Assembly (NCBI GenBank): GCA_021798675.1
Contig: JAJZGE010000007.1
Location: 1 to 12,995 of the forward strand
From: Pseudomonadota bacterium
GTDB taxonomy: Bacteria; Pseudomonadota; Gammaproteobacteria; Xanthomonadales; Rhodanobacteraceae
Reading direction: 5' to 3'
Length of the DNA: 12,995 nucleotides
Shown here: piece after piece, positions 7,088 through 12,995 of the stretch
How positions within the stretch are numbered: the first letter of the stretch is position 1
Layout of the letters: every line of letters starts with the position of its first letter
Program-made: the position numbers and the translations under genes
The notes under the pieces: model-generated
The model's database searches: none
What the model was told of the DNA's origin: nothing
Seen by the model: only the letters and a program-made list of their open reading frames with translations

Positions 7088-8293
7088 ATGAACCGTCTCA
7101 TTGAACGCCTGCTGCGCTCGACGGCACCGCTTGCCTTCGCCGTCGCCACCGTGTGCGCCGCCGCGCCGGCGCTGGCTGCCGGCGCGAAACCGGCACCGCC
7201 CCAGATGGGTTTCAACAACTGGAACTCGACCCACTGCCGTGCCGAATTCAACGAGGCGATGATCCGCGGCGTCGCGGACAAGTTCGTCAGCCTCGGCCTG
7301 CGCGACGCCGGCTACCGCTACGTCAACATCGACGACTGCTGGGCCAACTGGCAGCGCGACAAGAATGGCCGGTTGATCCCCAACCCCAAGCGCTTTCCCA
7401 GCGGCATCAAGGCGCTGGCCGACTACATCCACAGCAAGGGCCTGAAGTTCGGCCTGTATTCCAGCGCCGGCACGTCGACCTGCGAACCGTTGCGGGAAAA
7501 CCGCGGCTTCCCGGGCGGCCTGGGCCACGAGAAGCAGGACGCCGCGACGTTCGCTTCCTGGGGCGTGGACTACCTCAAGTACGACAACTGCAACAACCAG
7601 AAGGTCCCGGCCTTGCAGCGCTACGCCGCGATGGCCAGGGCGCTGCGCGCGACCGGCCGGCCGATCTTCTTCAGCGTCTGCGAGTGGGGCGAGAACAAAC
7701 CCTGGTTGTGGGCCGGCAAGCCACCGGTCAGCGCCGGTTCGTGGCGCACCACGGGCGACATCAGGGACACCTATGCCTCGATGCTGAAGAACTTCAAGCA
7801 GAACGTGGTGCTCGCCAGGTACGCCACACCCGGCCACTGGAACGATCCGGACATGCTCGAAGTAGGCAACGGCGGCATGACCGACGTCGAGTACCGCAGC
7901 CACTTCAGCCTGTGGGCCATCATGGCTGCACCGCTGCTGATCGGCACCGACCTGCGCACGATCAAGCCGGACGCGCTGAAGATCCTGCTCAACAAGGAAG
8001 TGATCGCGGTGGACCAGGACCCGCTCGGCGTGCAGGGCCGGCAGGTAAGCGACGCGAACGGCATCCACGTGATCGTCAAGCCGCTCAAGGGCGGCAGCGA
8101 GGCCGTGGCGGTGTTCAACGAAAACGATACGGCGCGCGCCGTCAGCGTGGGCGCCCGCGAGATCGGCCTGCGGAGCGGCGCACACTACCGCCTGCGGGAT
8201 CTCTGGGCGCATACCGACGCGACCGGCGATGGCTCGATCAAGCTCCAACTGCCGGCGCATGCCACCGTGATGTATCGCATCAGCCGCCTCTGA
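7088..8293 (+). CDS. GH27 alpha-galactosidase, exported
   Basis: A 401-aa glycoside hydrolase family 27 protein with a signal peptide (basic MNRLIERLLR, hydrophobic core, cleavage near ALA at 28-30). It would remove terminal alpha-D-galactose with retention. Seen: MGFNNWNS at 40-47 (substrate-binding Trp45), IDDCW at 81-85, YLKYDNC at 162-168 with nucleophile D166, SWRTTGD at 218-224 with acid/base D224, and WNDPDML at 251-257. Cysteines C50/C84 and C133/C168 fit the family's conserved disulfides. The TIM barrel occupies about 35-310, and a short beta-sandwich the rest; there is no extra carbohydrate-binding module. The Asp pair in IDDCW is typical of true alpha-galactosidases; in the Streptomyces beta-L-arabinopyranosidase of GH27 one position there is Ile, so that activity is less likely. 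The ribosome site GGAGA lies at 7078-7082. No lipobox is seen; location is periplasmic or secreted. Confidence 0.93.
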   Translation: MNRLIERLLRSTAPLAFAVATVCAAAPALAAGAKPAPPQMGFNNWNSTHCRAEFNEAMIRGVADKFVSLGLRDAGYRYVNIDDCWANWQRDKNGRLIPNPKRFPSGIKALADYIHSKGLKFGLYSSAGTSTCEPLRENRGFPGGLGHEKQDAATFASWGVDYLKYDNCNNQKVPALQRYAAMARALRATGRPIFFSVCEWGENKPWLWAGKPPVSAGSWRTTGDIRDTYASMLKNFKQNVVLARYATPGHWNDPDMLEVGNGGMTDVEYRSHFSLWAIMAAPLLIGTDLRTIKPDALKILLNKEVIAVDQDPLGVQGRQVSDANGIHVIVKPLKGGSEAVAVFNENDTARAVSVGAREIGLRSGAHYRLRDLWAHTDATGDGSIKLQLPAHATVMYRISRL

Positions 8294-8355
8294 GATGGCG
8301 GCGTGCAAACGCGGCGCACTGGCACGGCGCGCATGGGCGACATGCCCTGATGCCT

Positions 8356-8374
8356 TGCCCGGCATGGCCGGGCA
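8356..8374 (+). terminator. GC hairpin downstream of GH27, possible terminator
   Basis: TGCCCGGC (8356-8363) and GCCGGGCA (8367-8374) form a perfect 8-bp stem with an ATG loop, 63 bp after the GH27 stop. No T-tract follows. It may end or stabilise the GH27 transcript. Confidence 0.35.
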
Positions 8375-8383
8375 TCGATGCGC

Positions 8384-8424
8384 GGCAGGCAGGTCGTCCG
8401 GGAAGCCCGCCCGGGCGGCCTGCC
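8384..8424. repeat. Nested inverted repeat between GH27 and GH35
   Basis: An outer stem GGCAGGC (8384-8390) with GCCTGCC (8418-8424) encloses an inner stem CCGGG (8398-8402) with CCCGG (8410-8414). Together with the hairpin just before it this makes a dense structured block. A further dyad CGTTCC/GGAACG lies at 8457-8462 and 8471-8476. It could be a terminator without U-tract or a dispersed palindromic element; only a genome-wide copy search would tell. Confidence 0.35.
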
Positions 8425-8526
8425 AAATCGGTTCCCACGCGATCCGGATACGCGAGCGTTCCAGCCCGATGGAACGGCGCCATCCGGAACGGCCGGCGGC
8501 GGTGCCCGCCCGGTTGACCAAACTAC

Positions 8527-8534
8527 GAGGAGAG
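8527..8534 (+). promoter_or_regulatory. Ribosome binding site fixing a GTG start for GH35
   Basis: GAGGAGAG lies five bases before a GTG at 8540. The only upstream in-frame ATG (8378) is inside the hairpin block and would add 54 residues ahead of the signal peptide, and the next in-frame ATG downstream is within the catalytic barrel. The GTG start gives a normal signal peptide. Confidence 0.8.
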
Positions 8535-8539
8535 TTGCA

Positions 8540-11392
8540 GTGAAGCATCGTCCATGGATCAAGGCCGCGCTGGTCGCCGGCAACCTCGCCTGCGCGGCAG
8601 CCGCATCCGCCAGTGCCGTCACCGGAACCGCCACGACTGCGCCGACGGCCCACCGCATCGGCTTCGACAAGTACAGCTTCCTGATCGACGGCAAGCGCGT
8701 CTACCTCTGGTCGGGCGAAGTGCATCCCTACCGCCTGCCCAGCCCCGGGCTGTGGCCGGACATCTTCCAGAAGATGAAGGCCGCGGGATTCAACACCGCC
8801 TCGATCTACTTTTCCTGGGGCTATCACTCGCCGCGCGAGGGCCAGTACGACTTCAGCGGCGTGCGCGACCTCGACCGCCTGCTCGACGACGCGCGCGATG
8901 CCGGCATCTACGTGATCGCCCGCCCCGGCCCCTACATCAATGCGGAGGTCGACAGCGGCGGTTTCCCGCTGTGGCTGACCGAGAAGCCGGTGAAGAACCG
9001 CAGCCCGGATCCCGCCTACCTCAAGCTTGCCGACCAGTGGATGACGCAGATCGACCGCATCCTCGCCCGGCACCAGCTCACCGACGGGCGCGGCACGGTG
9101 ATCGCCTACCAGGTCGAGAACGAGTACTACAACGGCTCGCCCGCGGGCCGCGCGTACATGCAGCATCTGGAGGACAAGGCACGCGCCGACGGCATCACGG
9201 TGCCGCTGGTCGGCAACCACAACGCCACCTTCGTCAGCGGCAAGGGCGCCGTCGACGTCAGCGGCTGGGACTATTACCCGCAGGGCTTCGACTGCTCGCA
9301 CCCCGCGCAATGGAAGCCGGCGCCGGACATGGCCGAGCACCGCTTCGCCGGCGAGCCGTTGTTCACCGCCGAGTTCCAGGGCGGCGCGTTCGACCCGTGG
9401 GGCGGGCCGGGCTACGCCAAGTGCGCGCAGCTGATCAACGACCGCTTCGCCAACGTCTTCTACAAGCAGAACATCGCCGCGGGCGCTACCGCGCAGAACT
9501 TCTACATGCTGTTCGGCGGCACCTCGTGGGGCTGGCAGGCGATCCCGCAGAACTACACCTCGTACGACTACGGCGCCGCGATCACCGAGAGCCGGCAGTT
9601 CGATCCCAAGTACTACGAGGACAAGCGCATCGGCTATTTCCTCCACGCCGCAACGCCGATCACCAAGACCGACGCGATGGCGCCGGGCACGCTCGACGAT
9701 CCGCGCCTGGTCGACCGCGCGCGGATCAACCCGGACACCGGCACGCAGTTCCATCTCGTCCAGCATGGCGACAGCACCGCATCGACCGTCGAACAGGCGC
9801 ACCTGGCCTTGTCGCTCAAGGAAGGCTCCTTCGAGGTGCCGCAGCAACCCGGCACCGCGATCACCATCGATGGCCGCGAAGGCAAGCTGCTGGTGGCCGA
9901 CGCCATGCTCGGCGCGACGCGGATGGTCTACTCGACCTCCGAGCTGATGACCGACGCGACGATCGGCAACCGCGACATCGCCGTGCTTTACGGCCGCCGT
10001 GGCACCGACGGCGAGACCCTGCTCGGCTTTGCCGCCCGGCCGAAGGTGACCGTGCTGTCGGGCCAGGTGACGCAGCACTGGGGCAAGGACGGACTGCGGC
10101 TGGATTACCGGCACGACGGCCTGGCGCGGGTGCTGGTCGAGGGCGGCGCGCGTCCGCTTTTGCTGCTGCTGGGCGACGACCAGGCGACCGAGCGCGTCTG
10201 GCGCCAGGACACGCCCCGCGGGCCGGTGCTGCTGCTCGGCTCGCACCTGCTGCGCAGCGCGCGCTACGACGGCACCACCTTGGCATTGACCGGCGACGGC
10301 GACCGCGATGCCCACGCGGAGCTGTTCGCGGCCGGCGTTACCGCGGTGCGCTGGAACGGCAAGCCGCTCGCCGTCGCGCCCACCGCTTCCGATGGCCTGG
10401 CGCTGACGCTGCCGGTACCGCAGCCGGTCGTACTGCCGACGCTCGACCACTGGACGCGCCGCGCCGGCGCACCAGAGATCGCCCGCGACTTCGACGATGC
10501 GAAGTGGCGCGTCGCCAACCTGACCACCACCAGCAGCGTCACCCGGCCCGGCACGCTGCCGGTGCTGTTCGCCGACGACTACGGCTTCCATACCGGCAAC
10601 ACCTGGTACCGCGGCCACTTCACCGTCGATGCGCGCCATGCCGCGCCCACGGGCCTCAAGCTCAAGGTGATGAGCGGCGGCAACGGCGGGGCCTTCTCGG
10701 TGTGGCTCAACGGCCACTTCCTCGGCAGCGTGACGCGCAACGACGTCGGTTCGTTCGGCTTCCCAGCCGGCATGATCGTGCCGGGCGACAACGTCGTCTC
10801 GGTGCTGACCGTCGACATGGGGCACGAGGAGGACTACGACTCCACCGGCGAGAACCGCACCGCGCGCGGCATCGTCTCGGCCAAGCCATACGGCGCCGAT
10901 GCCAGGGCGATCACCTGGCGCCTGCAGGGCGCGATCACGGACGAGGATCCGCAACGCGGCCCCTACAACTTCGGCGGACTCTACGGCGAACGCCAGGGCT
11001 GGCCAATCCATCCCGGCCCGGCGGCCGACTGGCAACCCGCCACGCTGCCCTCCGACGACGCCACGCCCGGCGTGACCTGGTACCGCGCCAGCGTGCCGCT
11101 CGACCTGCCCAAGGGCCAGGACACCTCGCTGGGACTGCAGATCAAGGATGCGCCCGGCCGGCACTACCGCGCGACGATCTTCGTCAACGGCTGGCAGATG
11201 GGCAATTACATCGCCGACCTCGGCCCGCAGCACCGCTTCCCGATCCCCGACGGCATCATCGATCCGCACGGCAACAACGACATCACCATCGCCGTGTGGA
11301 AGACCGACGCATCGCCGGGTGGCCTCGGCACCGTCTCGCTGGTCGATTTCGGCTCGTACACCTCGCCGATCGACGTCGACACGATCCGCTAG
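8540..11392 (+). CDS. GH35 beta-galactosidase, LacA-like multidomain, exported
   Basis: A 950-aa glycoside hydrolase family 35 enzyme starting at GTG, with a signal peptide (KHRPWIK, hydrophobic run, likely cleavage near SASA at 23-26). It would remove non-reducing beta-D-galactose from galactans or galacto-oligosaccharides. Seen: barrel start with FLIDGKRVYLWSGEVHPYRLP (about 47-67), ARPGPYINAEVDSGGFPLWL (about 127-146), QVENEYY at 191-197 with acid/base E195, FTAEFQGG at 275-282 with nucleophile E278, and a FGGTSWG segment. Then a BGal domain-2-like part from about 419 (SFEVPQQPG, GREGKLLV), and two jelly-roll domains with WYRGHFTV near 689 and IFVNGWQMGNYI near 882. This order and the C-terminal NGWQxGxY...GPQxxFPxPxGI pattern follow Aspergillus/Penicillium LacA (about 1000 aa), rather than the short bacterial GH35. 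Followed at 40 bp by the GH51 gene, so probably cotranscribed. Confidence 0.94.
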   Translation: MKHRPWIKAALVAGNLACAAAASASAVTGTATTAPTAHRIGFDKYSFLIDGKRVYLWSGEVHPYRLPSPGLWPDIFQKMKAAGFNTASIYFSWGYHSPREGQYDFSGVRDLDRLLDDARDAGIYVIARPGPYINAEVDSGGFPLWLTEKPVKNRSPDPAYLKLADQWMTQIDRILARHQLTDGRGTVIAYQVENEYYNGSPAGRAYMQHLEDKARADGITVPLVGNHNATFVSGKGAVDVSGWDYYPQGFDCSHPAQWKPAPDMAEHRFAGEPLFTAEFQGGAFDPWGGPGYAKCAQLINDRFANVFYKQNIAAGATAQNFYMLFGGTSWGWQAIPQNYTSYDYGAAITESRQFDPKYYEDKRIGYFLHAATPITKTDAMAPGTLDDPRLVDRARINPDTGTQFHLVQHGDSTASTVEQAHLALSLKEGSFEVPQQPGTAITIDGREGKLLVADAMLGATRMVYSTSELMTDATIGNRDIAVLYGRRGTDGETLLGFAARPKVTVLSGQVTQHWGKDGLRLDYRHDGLARVLVEGGARPLLLLLGDDQATERVWRQDTPRGPVLLLGSHLLRSARYDGTTLALTGDGDRDAHAELFAAGVTAVRWNGKPLAVAPTASDGLALTLPVPQPVVLPTLDHWTRRAGAPEIARDFDDAKWRVANLTTTSSVTRPGTLPVLFADDYGFHTGNTWYRGHFTVDARHAAPTGLKLKVMSGGNGGAFSVWLNGHFLGSVTRNDVGSFGFPAGMIVPGDNVVSVLTVDMGHEEDYDSTGENRTARGIVSAKPYGADARAITWRLQGAITDEDPQRGPYNFGGLYGERQGWPIHPGPAADWQPATLPSDDATPGVTWYRASVPLDLPKGQDTSLGLQIKDAPGRHYRATIFVNGWQMGNYIADLGPQHRFPIPDGIIDPHGNNDITIAVWKTDASPGGLGTVSLVDFGSYTSPIDVDTIR

Positions 11393-11432
11393 TCGCATGC
11401 CACGGTCGCGACGCTTCAAGCCGGGGAACGAC

Positions 11433-12983
11433 ATGAAACGAGCCCTGCTCGTCGCGCTCGCGACCGTCGCCCTGGGCGGGCCGGCGGTCGCACAGACCGT
11501 GCCGGCCGAGGTCAGGCTGAGCATCGACCTCGGCCACCCCGGCGCGGTCATCGCGCCAGCGGTCGAAGGGCAGTTCGCCGAGAACCTCGGTCGCGGCATC
11601 TACGGCGGCCTCTGGGTCGGGCGCCATTCGTCGATCCCCAACCGCAACGGCTACCGCACCGACGTGATGGAGGCGCTGAAGGCGCTCCACGTGCCGGTGA
11701 TCCGCTGGCCCGGCGGCTGCTTCGCCGACACCTACGACTGGCGCGACGGCATCGGCCCGGACGCCAAACGGCCGCGCGGCATCAACACCAACTGGGGCGG
11801 CGTCACCGACGACAACAGCTTCGGCACCCACGAGTTCATGGACTACACCGAAGCGCTCGGCGCGGCGGCCTATGTCTCGCTCAACCTGGGCTCGCTGCCG
11901 GCCTACGACGCGCGGCAGTGGGTGCAGTACATCACCGACGGCGGCGATTCCGCGCTGGCGCAACTGCGGCGCGCCAACGGCCGCGACAAGCCATGGAGCA
12001 ATCTCAAGTACGTGGGCTTCGGCAACGAGCTTTGGGGCTGCGGCGGCAACATGACCGCCGGCTACGCCGCCAGCCTGTTCAAGCGCTACGCCACCTTCGT
12101 GAACCCGGCGCCGGGCGCGCCTGACTTCGTCAAGGTCGCCTCGGGTCCCAACGAGAACGACTACGCCTGGACCGACACGATGATGCGTGACGCAGCCGGG
12201 CAGATGGGCGCGCTCTCCCTGCACTACTACACCATCCCCGGCCCGTCCTGGCAGCACAAGGGATCCGCCACCGGCTTCAACGAAGACGCCTGGGCGACGA
12301 CGCTGGCGAAGGCGCGCTACATCGACACGCTGATCGCCCGGCACGCGGCGATCATGGACAAATACGATCCCGGCAAGAAGGTGGCGCTCGCCGTCGACGA
12401 GTGGGGCACCTGGTACGACCCGGCGCCCGGCAGCCACCCCGGCTTCCTCTACCAGCAGAACACGCTGCGCGACGCCGAGGTGGCAGCGCTGACGCTGGAC
12501 ATCTTCTTCCGCCACAGCGACCGCGTGAAGCTCGCGGCCATCGCGCAGATGGTCAACGTGCTGCAGGCCATGGTGCTCACCGACGGCGACAAGATGCTGC
12601 TGACGCCCACCTACCACGTCTTCCGCATGTACGTGCCGTTCCAAGGTGCGACGCCCTACCCGGCTACGGTCGGCGGGCCGCATTACGTGGAGGGCAAGCA
12701 CGTGCTGCCGATGGTGGATGCCTCGGCCGCGCGCGGCACCGACGGCAAGCTCTACCTCGCGCTGGTCAACCTCGATCCCAAGCACGCCGCACACGTCCTC
12801 ACCGCGCTGGCCGGCACGGCGCGCGGCCAGATCCTCACCGGGCCGAAGATGGACAGCCGCAACACCTTCGCCGCGCCGGACGCCATCCATCCCGTCGCCT
12901 ATGCGGGGCGCAACGAGCACGGCAGGCTGGCCTTCGAGCTGCCCGCCAAGTCCATCGCGGTGGTCGCCATCGACGGGCCATAA
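11433..12983 (+). CDS. GH51 alpha-L-arabinofuranosidase, exported
   Basis: A 516-aa glycoside hydrolase family 51 protein that would release terminal alpha-L-arabinofuranose from arabinan, arabinoxylan or arabinogalactan side chains. Seen: a signal peptide with cleavage near AVA/Q at 18-21; VIRWPGGCFADTYDWRDGIGP at about 89-109, a hallmark of the family; KYVGFGNELWGCGG at 192-205 with acid/base E199; HYYT near 264; and LAVDEWGTWYD at 319-329 with nucleophile E323. The C-terminal beta-sandwich (from about 385, with LYLALVNLDP at 440-449) ends normally. The length equals that of typical GH51 enzymes, but many of those are intracellular; an export signal here fits the Xanthomonas-type exported members. 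The ATG has GGGGAA at 11423-11428. The preceding GH35 stop is 40 bp upstream with no terminator between. The stop is 12 bp from the window end, so nothing can be said of what follows. Confidence 0.95.
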   Translation: MKRALLVALATVALGGPAVAQTVPAEVRLSIDLGHPGAVIAPAVEGQFAENLGRGIYGGLWVGRHSSIPNRNGYRTDVMEALKALHVPVIRWPGGCFADTYDWRDGIGPDAKRPRGINTNWGGVTDDNSFGTHEFMDYTEALGAAAYVSLNLGSLPAYDARQWVQYITDGGDSALAQLRRANGRDKPWSNLKYVGFGNELWGCGGNMTAGYAASLFKRYATFVNPAPGAPDFVKVASGPNENDYAWTDTMMRDAAGQMGALSLHYYTIPGPSWQHKGSATGFNEDAWATTLAKARYIDTLIARHAAIMDKYDPGKKVALAVDEWGTWYDPAPGSHPGFLYQQNTLRDAEVAALTLDIFFRHSDRVKLAAIAQMVNVLQAMVLTDGDKMLLTPTYHVFRMYVPFQGATPYPATVGGPHYVEGKHVLPMVDASAARGTDGKLYLALVNLDPKHAAHVLTALAGTARGQILTGPKMDSRNTFAAPDAIHPVAYAGRNEHGRLAFELPAKSIAVVAIDGP

Positions 12984-12995
12984 GCGCGGCGCGAC

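Noticed and set aside
4483..7281. A minus-strand open frame of over 900 codons opposite the TonB-dependent receptor
   Set aside because: It overlaps a full receptor gene, crosses the terminator and reaches into GH27; composition is biased and no motif is seen.
7088..8293. GH27 protein as a beta-L-arabinopyranosidase
   Set aside because: The Asp pair in IDDCW is kept, which fits alpha-galactosidase better; retained only as an item to assay.
6902..11599. A minus-strand open frame of over 1500 codons opposite GH27 and GH35
   Set aside because: It is the antisense shadow of well-supported hydrolase genes in GC-rich DNA, where stops are rare in one antisense frame. Its translation is Arg/Ala/Val/His-rich with no recognisable domain.
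1..12995. Search for CRISPR arrays, insertion sequences, phage genes, toxin-antitoxin or defence systems, tRNA/rRNA
   Set aside because: No regularly spaced repeats, transposase motifs, terminal inverted repeats with target duplications, or RNA gene folds were seen; all long frames are explained by metabolism and transport.

Overview
The window is a GC-rich stretch (roughly two thirds G+C by eye) with seven protein genes, all on the + strand. It reads as a carbohydrate-utilisation locus built around a TonB-dependent outer-membrane receptor. The receptor is of the type abundant in Xanthomonadales and Caulobacterales, and the sugar porter is close to enterobacterial GalP/AraE. These suggest a plant- or soil-associated gammaproteobacterium of the Xanthomonadaceae/Rhodanobacteraceae kind. 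That placement is an inference from gene content; there is no rRNA or other marker here.

Left part (1-3345): an NAD-dependent short-chain sugar 1-dehydrogenase (23-790) and an SMP-30-family sugar lactonase (787-1704) overlap by four bases. Together they form the first two steps of an oxidative, non-phosphorylating sugar pathway (aldose to lactone to aldonate), resembling Caulobacter XylB/XylC. A 213-bp gap with a perfect 12-bp palindrome follows, then a GalP/AraE-type sugar:proton symporter (1918-3306) and a strong GC hairpin.

Middle (3346-4014): about 670 bp without a convincing gene. It contains an AT-rich island near 3765-3801 with an inverted repeat and promoter-like hexamers, and probably drives the next gene.

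Right part (4015-12983): a TonB-dependent receptor (4015-6876) with a good intrinsic terminator behind it, then three exported glycoside hydrolases: GH27 alpha-galactosidase-like (7088-8293), GH35 beta-galactosidase of fungal LacA-like architecture (8540-11392) and GH51 alpha-L-arabinofuranosidase (11433-12983). GH35 and GH51 are 40 bp apart and probably cotranscribed.

Taken together (inference): oligosaccharides rich in galactose and L-arabinose, such as arabinogalactan side chains or galacto-oligosaccharides, would be taken up by the receptor and trimmed by the three exo-acting enzymes in the periplasm. The galactose/arabinose would be carried through the inner membrane by the symporter, and part of the sugar oxidised by the dehydrogenase/lactonase pair. 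No endo-acting hydrolase, no transcription factor and no downstream dehydratase or aldolase is in the window; these may lie outside it. All genes appear intact; I saw no mobile element, tRNA, rRNA or CRISPR array.
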